Assembly: GCA_035771165.1 (NCBI GenBank)
Contig: JAWNZC010000238.1
Location: 972,001-1,036,000, forward strand
Length of the DNA stretch: 64,000 nt
Source: Paragorgia papillata
Taxonomy: Eukaryota > Cnidaria > Anthozoa > Scleralcyonacea > Coralliidae
Reading direction: 5' to 3'
Position 1 is the first letter of the stretch; each line of letters begins with the position of its first letter. The notes below the pieces were generated by a model. That model ran no database searches and had not been told where the DNA came from. It was given only the letters and a program-made list of their open reading frames with translations. Below, piece by piece: positions 47,701 to 61,100 of the stretch. Both the position numbers and the translations under genes were made by a program.

Positions 47701-50700
47701 CGTTTTATTATTAAATACTCATGGGCTTTGGCGATTTTTTTGGCTGTATTTCCAAACAAATTTTGAAACGTTGTCTGTTTAATACTTCTTTCTAGAATCC
47801 GATTCTACCGAATTGTTTTTATCTCAGACTCTATTGTAAATGTAATTTTTGAGCTGTTGACTTTTAATTCTGCCTTTGCAAAACATGTATACATAGGGAA
47901 GCCATTTAAAGCTTGTCAAAAATAATCCCTTTTGAAACCTCCTAAAACATATTTTGTACAACCAGAATTTAATAATGAAATGTAAGTTTTGCTTTGATAA
48001 TATGTTAAATCAGTATAGTCATCTTATCCATAAATTATAGAATTATCTTGAGGATTATCATTTGTTTTTATATCTGTTTGTTTTTATATATTGGCTGTAT
48101 ATCAGGTGTGCTTATTTTAATCAGGGTGGGTGGGTGGTAGGTGTTTCAAAAAAGCATTTAATAAAAGCGGGCGAGGGGTTGTTGCATTCATGTATTTCTA
48201 GTATGGTAATGAGATGACGTCCATGTCTTTCTTTCTCTTTTTAGCAAGATAAACTACCTGAGAATTTTTGTGGAAAAACTCATACAATATGGAACATGTT
48301 GTTCAAACACACCATTAATGGAAGAATTGGGTCATGTCACTCCTGCAAATAAATATTGTATAGATAATGATGACTACTTTTGCGTCATCTCATTATCATT
48401 TTGAAAACAAAAATCTCTATTAAAGCAATAAAGGTTGCTCCAATCTAAAAAATATTTCGTTGATCAACTATTTGCCAAAGGTAGAACGTATTTAGATGAT
48501 AAAAAATTTGGGGTTATATACACTTTAAAGACTCATCGTCAACTTGTTAACGACAGACAATTTTACTCAGCTCAGAGAAAACGTCTACGAACGAGAAAGA
48601 GTTATTAAATCTGATAGATTATGTACTTTTAAATATTACATATTTTTATTTGACAGTTTAGTCTGCAATATAGCTGTTTAAAATCCAGTTTTCAAATCGA
48701 GGACGATCGCCTCGGCAGTTCACCAACAGCATGCAATTCGCGTATACATAGATAGTATTTATAAAATATTTTTCTTAGATGAACAATTTTGAAAGAAAAT
48801 CTAGATAAGAGCTGATCAATTCTTATATATGAAATTAACAGTTTTAATGTCACATTTGTTTTGCTGGGGTTTTTTTCTTTCCAAAATTAAATAAGCATTC
48901 CTCCCAAAAAAACGCCCCCCTTCGACGTCAGAAAATTACATAAGCGCTTATTGTATCTACTGTGCACGCGCGAGTAGATACTATGCTATCGCCCGTGTAA
49001 GTTAAGTTAAGTCAAGTCAAGGTTTAAGTTTAAGTATGAGTTTAAGTTTGAGTTTGAGTTTGAGTTTGAGGTTGAGTTTGAGTTTGAGTTTGAGTTTGAG
49101 TTTGAGTTTGAGTTTGAGTTTGAGTTTGAGTTTGAGTTTGAGTTTGAGTTTGAGTTTGAGTTTGAGTTTGAGTTTGAGTTTGAGTTTGAGTTTGAGGTTG
49201 AGGTTGAGTTGAGTTGAGTTGAGTTGAGTTGAGTTGAGTTGAGTTGAGTTGAGTTGAGTTGAGTTGAGTTGAGTTGAGTTGAGTTGAGTTAACAAAAGAA
49301 TGCCTTTCAGAGTCAATCAAAATACATGCACGCCTGGGCGTGCCTATTTTTTCAATCGTTGCGGTATTCAACTGGTTCCCCATACGGTGACCATCTTTGA
49401 AAGGTCTTCTCATATATGTATATAAAGTGCCTATGAAACGAAAATTAAGTTTGTCTTATTTGAAAGAACACTTAAAATGATAGAGTAACATATTTTGCAG
49501 TTTTTCGTTTCTTTGCTTTGTTCTTGAGATATTTTAGTTTGTTTGATTGCAAATTAAACATTTTGACGTTCGTAGGTGCATAATGAGCTATCGGAGAAGG
49601 TTAGATATCTTTTCTATTATCAAACCAAATTAATTTGAATGAAGCATGCGGGTGTGTTTCGCCCACAACACTAAACATGTAGATCTTCAAATGATTATTA
49701 TATTTGATAATAGCAAAGATATATAACTTTTTCGACAACTCATTATGCACGTGTGACGTCAAAATGTTTAATTTGCATATCAAACAAACTAAAATATCTC
49801 AACAACGAAGCTAGGCAACGAAAAACTGCACAATATGTTACTCTGCCATTTTAAGTGTTCTTTCAAATAAGACAAACTTAATTTTCGTTTCATGGACACT
49901 TTAAGTCTAACCTGCATAATGCAAGTCAAATCACGGGTCAAATCAATATGACCGCCGCCAATGTTTTGGCTTCATCGTTTTATAATAAGTCTCGATCCAG
50001 TATCATTTTAAAAACAGTTGGAGGAACATAACCACATGAAACAGCCACATTGCAGAACAACTGCATATCAAATTATGTTTGTTTGTAAATATACACAGTT
50101 AAGTTAAGGCGTTTAATATTTAAATTAAACAGTAGACGATAATTGTGAAAACACCATGTTCGTCATAACTTGCCAAGCTTCTATAACCTGTAAATCAGTA
50201 TTCTTGTTATGATATTGCCTTGCATTAATTGTGCTGTTCTGTTCTGTGTTGTGTTGTGTTGTACTGTACTGTACTGCACTGCACTGTGTTGCACTGTACT
50301 GTGCTGTACTGTACTGTGCTGTACTGTACTGTATACTGTACTGTACTATACTGTACTGTATGTACTGGCATTTTCTCCAGGTAAAAAAAACTAGCAAAAA
50401 TTAAATCTGATGTTTCCACAAATAAGCGCTTACTGCTAAAATATCACCATCCACGTATTTTAAAGATTTAGTATTTATTTTAGATTTATTTAAGATTTAG
50501 TATAATTTTAGAATTTGATGAAAACACATGAAAACTATCTATCATTTTTATTGCTGTACATTCATCTATCTACCACAAGACTTTATTTGGAAGGAGAACA
50601 GTTTACGACTTTATTTTGCAATAATTTAAGGGTTTTTTTGTTTTTACGATGTTTAGGATTTTTATCATCGAGTATTTTTTTCAAATTTTAATTTTTTTAA

Positions 50701-52040
50701 ACTTTTACAGCCAAACCAAATGTGTTTTTTTTACCGTGCGTCATTCCTGTTTAGTCAATAAAGAACATCTGGTCTGGTCGTCAAAACGTTCTTGCTATTT
50801 AAAGTGCCTATGAAACGAAAATTAAGTTTGTCTTATTTGAAAGAACACTTAAAATGATAGAGTAACATCGTTTGCAGTTTTTCGTTCCCTTGCTTCGTTG
50901 TTGAGATATTTCAGTTTGTTTGATATGCAAATTAAACATTTTGACGTCGCACGTGCATAATGAGTTATCGGAAAAAGTATATCTTTGCTATTGTCAAATA
51001 TAATCACTTGAAAATCTACATGTTTAGCGGTGTTCTAGGCGAAAGACAAGCGCTTACTTCCTTCGAATTATTTTGGTTTGGTAATAGCAAAGATATATAA
51101 CTTTTTTCAATAAGTCATTATGCACATGTGACGTGAAAATAATTTGCATATCAAACAAATTGAAATATCTCAAGAACGAAGCATGGAAACGGAAAAAACA
51201 AACAAAAGATGTTACTCTATCATTTTAAGTGTTCTTTCAAATAAGACTGACAAACTTAATTTTCGTTTCGTAGATATTTTAAAAATCACATATTTCAAGT
51301 TTTTAAAGTGCCTATAAAACAAAAAATTAAATTTATCTTATTGAAAATATTATGAAAATGACTTATATGAAAATGACAGATTAACAACTTTTGCAGTTTT
51401 TCGTTTCCTTGCTTCGTTGTTGAGATATTTCAGTTTGTTTGATATGCAAATTAAACATCTTGACGTCACATGTGCATAATGAGTTATCGAAAAAGGTTAT
51501 AATATCGTTGCTATTATCAAACGTAATCACTTGAAAACCCTACAGGTTTGCTGTTTTGGGAGAAACACACGCACACTCACAGAAATGTTTTTTGCATATA
51601 GAGAATCAAGTTACAGTATAACTTGCGAGGAATTAATGTATATAACTTGTGAGAGGAATAGGAACTAAAATACAACAACCTCTGGATGAAAAATTGCTAC
51701 TCGTACATTACGTGTAAATTATGGAACAGCCTACCAGTCCACATTAGGGAAATTCAAGAAATAGTAGAGTTTAAGAATGCTCTACTAAGCCATCAATTTT
51801 AAACTTTTATTTTAAATTTTTATTTTTTAATAATTCTTACTACTAACTGTATTTCTATATACTCACTGTATTTTAAAGATATTTTATGATAATTCTAGAT
51901 TCTAGGTTTAAATTTTAAAGAATATAATAGTTAATAATTAGTGTAGTATTAGTATGTAATTTAAAGTATATTTACACGTACGTATTTTGAACGAGTTTCT
52001 TCTTAGCTCTTGGGCGTTACGTGTTTAAATATAATTTGAG

Positions 52041-52101
<61 letters not shown>

Positions 52102-55100
52102 TAATTTGGTTTGGTAATAGCTACGATATATAATCTTTTCCGATAAGTCATAATGCACATGTGACGTCAAAATGTTTAATTTCAAACAAACTGAAATATC
52201 TCAAGAACGAATCAAGGAAACCAAAAACTGCAAAAGATGTTACTTTATCATTTTAATTGTTTATTCAAGTAAGACAGATATAATTTTCGCTTCGTAAACA
52301 CGTAATTACCAACAAAGGTTTAATATTAGTTCTTACTACGGTTCCAGTTTGAGCGTGGACACGCGTAATTTGACGACACACGTTTCACGCGGGAAACTAA
52401 CATGTTGCTAAGCGGAAACTGTAACGTTACTAAGGCCAAACGGTATTGTTTCAATTTGAAACGAGCACCAAATTTTCAAAGCAAATGTGGGCATGTTTAT
52501 AACTCATCCTTATACACAATTAAATCTTCGTCAAGTGAAACTAAGAACTCCATAGTGCTTTTCCGATCGGCCATTACGCTGACAAACCCCACAACGCGAC
52601 GTTTGCACGAAGAAACAATGCCGTTTGGCCTTAGTAACTTCGCAGTTTCCGCTTAGCAACATGTTAGTTTCCCGCGTGAAACGTGTGTCGTCAAATTACG
52701 CGTGTCCACGCTCAAATCGGAACCGTAGTATTATCTTTTTAAAAACTTTCGATTAGTTTTATTTGTCCGTTTAATTCAATTTGGTAGATTAAAAGTGATC
52801 GAATTTGTAGTTCTTAGAAAGTTTAACTAGGGGATCAAAAGGGAAAGATAGGGAAGCTTGTGATCATCAATGGATGTACGACAACAAACCTTTTACTTAT
52901 TCTATAGTCAGCTGGTTCTAGATTGCCAGTTTGAGGATGCTGAATTACAGCTCGCTTTAGCTAACGAATGGAAAAAGAAACATACCTAGTTCAGGATGAG
53001 TAGAGTGGAGTGGAGTAGAGTGGAGTAGAGTGGAGTGGAGTAGAGTGGAGTGGAGTAGATTGGAATGGAATTAATGGAGTGGAGTAGAGTGGAGTGGATT
53101 AGAGCAAAGTGGAGTGGAGTAGAGTAGAGTCAAGTTGAGTAGAGTCAAATGGAGTGGAGTATAGAGTCGATTGGACTAGAGTAGAATCGAGTGGAGTGGA
53201 GTAGAGTAGAGTGGGTGGAGTAGGGTAGGGTAGGTAGGTAGGGTAGGGTAGGGTAGGGTAGGGTAGGGTAGGGTAGGGTAGGGTAGGGTAGGGTAGGGTA
53301 GGGTAGGGTAGGGTAGGGTAGGGTAGGGTAGAGTAGAGTAGAGTAGAGTAGAGTAGAGTAGAGTAGAGTAGAGTAGAGTAGAGTAGAGTAGAGTAGAGTA
53401 GAGTAGAGTAGAGTAGAGTAGAGTAGAGTAGAGTAGAGTAGAGTAGAGTAGAGTAGAGTAGAGTAGGGTCTTAGAGTAGAGTGGAGTAGATTGGAGTGGA
53501 ATGGAGTAGGGTAGAGTAGAGTGAAATGGAGTAACGTGAAGTGAATTTGAAGTGAATTTGAGGGAAGTGAAGTGAAGTAGAGTGCAGTGCAGTGAAGTAG
53601 AGCGACGTGAAATGGAGTAAAGTGGAGTGAAGTGAAGATTAATGGGGTGAAGGAGTAGAGTGGACTGTGGAGGAAAGTGGGAAAAAGTAATTAAATGGAA
53701 AGGAGAAGGAAAGTAGAGAAAAATAGAATGGGATAGAAATGGAGCAAAATAAAAGAAATTTAAATACAATATAACACAATACCCAACCTCATGTCCACGT
53801 CCATTTGTAGGAAACTGGGTCAAGATGGCGAATAAAAACAAGCTAGGCTATCTCAGTCTCTGATTGGTCAAGAGCTTATTGCATAAATTAGATGGTACGA
53901 TTTTGTTTTTTGTTTTTTTTAAAAATTATTTTGGCCTTGTCAGGTTGGTCTTGCCCACGGCACGGGAAAATTATATTTTAAACCATGCAATAATTAGGTA
54001 TAATTACTGTGTAAAGGACTGAGTTCTAGTTAAAAAATGCGCAAGCCTCCACCAGGGCCATTTGTTCCCGCCATTTTGTTTTTATTCGCCATCTTGGCCC
54101 AGTTCCCTACAAATGGCCCTGGGTACGACGTTGCACAATACCATTTTCCCTAATCTCTGCCCTCAACAAAGATGTACCTCCCCATACCACTCTACGGACA
54201 CCGCACAAGCATTCATTTAATTATTTGTTTTAGATTATAAAAAGAGGCGACATCCTGTGCGTGGCAATTTTATCTAATCTTATTTTTAGATTAATATAAT
54301 TAATTTAAATTTGACTTTTAAAGAAACACAAACCTTTTACTTATTCTATACTTTGCAAACTCTAAAACTCCTGTCTGTCCGTCGCGTATACGGGCACGTT
54401 GCAGCTAGTTAGACAACGAAACCACGTGTTACACATGAAGCCGATCACACCAGACAGGGGGGGAACGAATTGCCACGGGGCTAGAGGGAGACTGAGTCCC
54501 AGTATACTACAGCGGTTTATTACAAAAATGTTGACGAATATTAAATCGCATACCCCAGCGGAAGATTGAATGATATCGACTTTATTTAGGATTCCGCATG
54601 TTTGAACAAATAGGCATCGTTGGCGTCGTCATCTTGGATTTGATGACGTAAAATGGTTGCACTATACAATTTCGATTTAAAAGCACTGTATACAGGGAAG
54701 CACTGGTGGCGTGTGCTGTTAGCGCGCTACCTGTCTAGTACTTGCATGGGAATCACCCCGTTATCGAGCTTGGAACTCATGTGAGTAGAGTTATAGTTGA
54801 TCTCTCCTGTGCTCCGAGGGTTTTTCGCCGGGTTCTCCGGTTTTCCTCCCTCCGTAAAATCAACACCTAACATCTTAGCTGTGATCAGTGGTCTGAACTG
54901 TATCGTATGGCGGCTGCCTGGAGCGCCATTGATGTGCCTCCACACGGCCACGTTGATCTGCGTCCTTCGCAATTCAGCCGCTGGCCGCGAGTAAGGATGA
55001 TTAGTCCCCAGTCCTTTATCCTTTTTTATCCTTTATATATCCCGAAATAATGAAGCCATTGGCTTGGAATAATAAGTGCAACTATTTTACGTCAAATCAA

Positions 55101-58100
55101 ATCAAATTTATTTACCACTTTACAAGAATAAAATAACAGTGGCACTAAGGTAGCCCAATAGAAACCAGCGGGCTTATAGGTCTTGGGTATAAATAGACGA
55201 CTGTTTTGATTAATACCAAACGTTCAACGACAGAAACTTTTAATTATCAGAACAAAGAAACGTCTTCAGTTTGAACTTAAAACAAGCAGCAGTTGATGCA
55301 TCACGAATATTCTGGTTAAGAGCATTAAAAAATTTTGGACCGCGGTAGTTTACAGAAAATTGTCTAATTTTTGTCCTACAGTACGAAAAGGAGGATAGTG
55401 CAATTTTGAATTTCTTGTGTTGTAATTGTGAACTTGATTTGTAGGTGAGAAAAAATTATCAAAACTTCGAGGGGGTAATTTGTTGTGATATAAGTACATA
55501 AATTTTCCCAAGTTCAATAGATAGATTTTATCAAATTTGAAAACGTCATAAAGTGGACGTTTTATTATACAAATACATTTAAAATTATAGAAAATAACGG
55601 GGGGAAATCCAATAAATCCAAGGAAGCTAGACATTAGAAATGTGATTGACATTTTCAATGAAAAGCCGCGTCGCATCCCACTGCAGCAAGGCACTGATTG
55701 AGTAATTCCATCGTGTTGTAGTTGACCGTTGGGCAGAGTTTCGCCACAATTGGTATGAGATGAATGGAAAATCTATCTTCTTTCATTGTGCCGAGTTTGG
55801 GAGCAGTGCAATTCGATATTCGGTAAGAAAATCGTGTCGACGTTAACGCTGGTCGTTTCAGGAGTTTTCATCCTTGTCTTCTCTTACGTATACAGTATAC
55901 CATAGCACAATCTTGCACCCCCCTGTAAATCCATCACTGCTGTAGAATGTTGCCACAGTCCAGCATGTAGTTTGTTTACTTTGTTTTTGGCAAGTAAATA
56001 CGTATTAGTCGTAAGCGGGCAGAACCCTAGGGTTTGCTGCAATTTGATGGCCGTGAGCGGGCAGTATCTTGGACCGCGGTCCAAAAAGTTATTTTTTTAC
56101 ATTCTGTCATTTAAAATTGATCGATTTTCATAACTATTTCGCATGCCACAGAAAAAATATATTCAACAGAGAGCTACGGGGATGCAAATGAGTTTTATTA
56201 TCTAATTGGGTTTTGACAACTGCATGTGAAAACGGCGAATTTTAAACGTTTTCTCGCGCTTTTTACCGTGAGCCGCACAACAACCAATCAGAAATGTTGC
56301 TATACCATATCTATGTTATAAAATTTTATGTAAAATTTTCACCTAATCTAAACCCGAAAAAATGCCAAAAAAGAAAAGTTCACAAAAAATAAATAAATAC
56401 CAACGACCAAAGGCTTTGGTCGTTGGTATATATAGAATATTACATTCACAATGAGACTTAGAGACAGTTCGATACTATCCATTTTAAAAAATAGATAGCA
56501 GTAATAATAGACTAATATCATATTCAGTATATACGCCTGTGTTCTAAAAGCTCACTCACACTCAATGAGTCTCCACTCACCCTCACTGAGTATGAGACTA
56601 CACTACTGAACTCTAAGTAAACTGGTACGCTTACTCCATAAGACAGGCCCTATAATAGGAGCCGCCAAACTTCCGGCCGCTGGGGGTAGCCATGAACGTC
56701 CACAGAACGTTATGAAGTGCACAATGAAAAATTGAAAACTCGCTGTAAAAAAACAACCAGAAAATTTACAGTTTTTTGACGTAAAGTTTTTAGAGATGAT
56801 AACGAAGAAGCTAGTACGTATTGGCCTTATCGGCCTTGTACCTGAACTATTTCTACCCACGAAAATGGATTGAACGACGAAATATCTGCCGAACAAAAGC
56901 AAAATTCGAGTCCGAAAGACGTACGGAAAATGCAGGTTTTTCTTATTTTTCTTTGTTATCTCAAACGTTTGAAGGTTGTCATGCCAAGAATTAGTAATAA
57001 GATTAAGGCTAAATTATAGCTTTAACTCAAGTTTCAGTTGTGGAAATGCTAAATCTGATATTTTTCGATACGAAGATTAAGTTCAGAGCTGTAATAACAC
57101 CCAGTAAAGTGCATTTTGTTGGGTTTTTCCTACTGAAAATTGAGAAATTTAAAACCCAATGGTTTTTGTAAACAAACTCTTCATTTTACACCTGGGATTC
57201 TTATGTATTTTCTTTATATTTGTCCAAACCATGGCAATTTTGGTTGCGTATTATTGACTTTCATTTGAGAGCTTATACTTTTACTGTTTTTCTTATTTTT
57301 ACTCTTCACGTCAGTGTTCACCTACTCTACGGTATATTGGAATTTGATCTAAGCCTAAAAGTGGTTAACAAGTTCAGTTTTTCTTTGATTGCAAGCTGTT
57401 TTTGCAACCTATTTCACCAAATTCAGCTTCAATTTTTCTCGGCTATAAAGTAAAAGGGACTGGGGGAGACGTGCATGGCGGGCCCCATGTCCGCCATTTT
57501 TGGCTTCAAGACGTGCAAGCGAGTTATTGTTCTCCTTAGAGTTCAGTGGACTACACTCTCCAACCATTCAATTGAATGGTTGGAGAGTGAGTGTAGTCTC
57601 ATACTCAGTGAGGGTGAGTGGAGACCAGTGAACTCTATATAAAGACTGGAACGATACCTCCATAAGGTCGGCCCTATGATTGGATGAAGCCAAACTTCCG
57701 GCTGCTGGGGGCAACACATGAACGTCTGACCAACGTCCAAGGAGCGGTAGAAAACAGACAATGGCCCAGCGAGAATTTTTTATTTTTTTGTAGTTGAACT
57801 TCATTTGAATTGATATAACGAAGTTAGTATGTATTAGAATCATTGTCCTTTCTATCTGAGGTATGTTTGCTGGCAAAAATAGATTGAAGCAAGAAATATA
57901 TTGCCAAACGAAAGCAAAATTTTGCTTGGATTGGTGGAAACTCCTGACGAAAATTCAGGTTATATTTAGTATTTATTCGTCTTTATTTTATGAATTCTTG
58001 CAACCCTATCAAGCTGTGCCTTTGCTCTTATGAATAGTCTCCTCATACCTTTTGAATCACATATATTTTTTATCTTAGATGCCTTTAAAACACTGTCGGT

Positions 58101-61100
58101 TCGTATTTCTGTTTTTTGTTCGATTTTTTTACTGTTCAGAAAATTTAATATTTATGGTTTTTATTGATCATGTCAGCATGCATATGCTCGACAGATTATA
58201 GCCACTATATTTCAGTAGGCTTTAGCCCTGATTAATGCTATCTTTATTTGATTCAAGATAGTTCATAGACTTTTTTCTTGACTTTTGATACCTCAACTGG
58301 CTCAACACTTGGAGCTGCCCTACAAACAATCAAGAGATCCGCGCGGTTTCGGACTCAAAATGTGTTTTTTTGTCAAATATTCAAGCTACGTTTTTGCTGC
58401 TAAAAGCCTTTAGAAGAAGTATATATTACTGTAGCATGTTTGCATTTCTTTGTAATTGGTTCATAACAAAATATAACTTAAAAAATAAAGATTTTCTTGC
58501 ATATAAAGAGGACTGGGGCCGCCCTGCATGTCAGCCTCCATGACGGCTTCAAAATTTGGTTTGTAGGTATCGTTCCAGTCCTTATATAGAGTTCACTGGT
58601 GGAGACTCATTGAGTGTTGAGTTGCACTTACTGAGTGTGAGGGGCCACGCATTGAGTGTGAGTGAGCTTTTACAATACAGGCGATAGCGTCACTGTTACG
58701 AGCAGGATCTAATATTTATCAACGTTTTTGTATTGAACCGCCGCAATACCATAGACTTAACTACTCTCTACCCCCGTAATAATTCGTTTTCCCATCAGAC
58801 AAGGGGACTCGCACTATCTTCTTAATAAAGACTATTAGCTAGCGATCGACTCTACGTAGTGTGTAAGCCCGCGTTCCGCTTTGCACAAACTGGTTGTTGT
58901 TCTAAACGTTGGGAGGTTTACACACCTTTTACTTATTCTGTACGAGACAAACTCAACTTCTCCTGTTACAAAATTTCGTATGAGAGCTCGCCCTAACTGT
59001 CGTAAAAAATTAATACAACAGCATGTTTAGAAATTTAACAGGGACGTTTTCGTTTAACTCACTGACGATCATCCAATTCAATATCACAATTTATAAGTTT
59101 TATATATATATATATATAGGGGTGATTTTAATCAGTTTAGCCGAGTTTAGTTTATTCAATCATTTTGACATGTCTTAACCCATCGTCATTCCATTCAAAC
59201 ACTCAACGCACTTTCTCTTTCACTATTTCTCATTCATTCGTTGATACTAACTGGCTAACCCCAACCAAACAACCATCCAACAAACCAACAAACTGGCTAA
59301 CCTATCAACCCCATTAACTAACCCCAACCAAACAACCATCCATCATCCAACCAACCAACCAACCAACTAACTGGCTAACCTATCAACCCATTAACTAACC
59401 CCAACCAAACAACCAACCCACCAACCTATACCAACAAACTAATTAACCCCAACCAACTCACCAACCAACTAACTTACCAACCAATCCATCCATCCGTCCG
59501 TCCGTCAGTCCATACAGCCATTTGCGTTCAAGCACAAACCATTTTCTCGCGTTTTTTCTACGTTTAGAACCGACCGTTTACCGTTAAAAGCGGGCATCTT
59601 TTTACCGCCAGGTCCGCCAAATTTAGCTTCCTCCGCAGGCAACTCTGTGTGGCTTCCCAGAACTGTGACGTTTTGATCAAGATCTCGACTTTATTTGGTC
59701 GAGATATTCAATTGGGGACAGCAAGCCAGAACTGTGACGTTTTGATCAAGATCTTGACTTTATTTCAACTGTTATGGGCAATATTTTGGTCGAGATATTC
59801 AATTTGGCCGAGCACGAAAGGGACAGGAAGGGATTGGAACCCCCCTCCCCTCGCGTTTTTTCCCCCCCGCTCTCAATCCCTTCCTGTCCCTTTCGTGCTC
59901 GGCCAAATTGAATATCTGGACCAAAATATTGCCCGTAACAGTTGAAATAAAGTCAAGATCTTGATCAAAACGTCACAGTTCTTGGAAGCCACACAGAGTT
60001 GCCTGCGAAGGAGGCTACGCCAAATTAATACAATTCCGAAATGTAAAATTTATCTTTTTCAGAAGAGTTACTTCGTCCGAACTGTTAAACTCTTCAACCC
60101 GTTCTCTTCCATCAGTTACTTCTTTCAGATCTGCTCTCTACAGTGACATTTCAACCTGGAAATCTATTTGCTCTAAATGTTCGTCCATCCATAATCTGGC
60201 TTCTTCGCCTTATCGTCAATGCTGCTCTTAACTTTTTTACTTTTCACTAAAGTGGGTTTTTTGTTTAAATATATTATTTTATAATCATTTATGTCTCATT
60301 ATGCTGTATTGTGCTAGCTGTGTTTTATATATTATTTTATTATCATTGTATTTTTATAGTTTTTGGCAGTTTACCTTGTTGGGTATATACCTGTTGTAAA
60401 CTTGCCTCGTTGTACATGTAATTTTCGTTTCTATTTTTTTAGTTATTGTATACAATGAAAGCTTAATAAAATTTTAAAAATAAAACAATGCCAGCACCAA
60501 AAGTATGGGTTATGTGGGCGTAACGCGGTAACTATCATGTTTTGATAAGCCTGAAAACGCGATTCATTGTTTCAACTTAGGTGAATGCACGTTCGAATTG
60601 TGGGTTTGCGTAAAGACTATACGGCTGGCGTGATGAATGAAATGCAAGTTCAATTTGAGTTTCGGGGGATTAAAAGTGTCTTTGTCACTAGAGATCCGCA
60701 GTCATACAGTGAATTAATTTCTGCCGTCAGATATCGACGCGGAATTTTCCATTTCAAGCAATATATTCGTTATTTCCGCCCAAGCGAAATCGATGGTCGC
60801 TCAATTTTGACGACTTCTATAAGTTCTAGATCTTCATTTGTCAATTTACATGTCTGCTTCCTCCCATTCGATAAGCCGCTTCAGTATATTCTTCGCAATA
60901 TCGCTTCCAATGCAAGGCTTGCCGATAAGCGAGATTTGACCAGAGGAATAAAGCCAGTTTCTTTTCTAATACCACATTCCGTAGGATTTCTTTCAATTCT
61001 TCTTCTCCTGAAATCTTCTTGTAGCCAGAGGTTTCCCAGAATAATATAAACAACCAAATTTGTTTATGTTCGTGTTAATCAACACAACATGCAGTCGTGC

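Noticed and set aside
52402..52656. 84-residue plus frame
   Set aside because: Inside the 397-bp MITE, without recognisable domain.
53176..53841. 221-residue minus frame rich in Leu/Tyr/Pro/Thr
   Set aside because: Translation of GAGTA/GGGTA pentamers.
38390..58996. Two or three tandem P4HA genes instead of alternative exons
   Set aside because: Only the 71-nt and 63-nt exons are duplicated; all other catalytic exons are single, and phases fit one gene with alternative exons.
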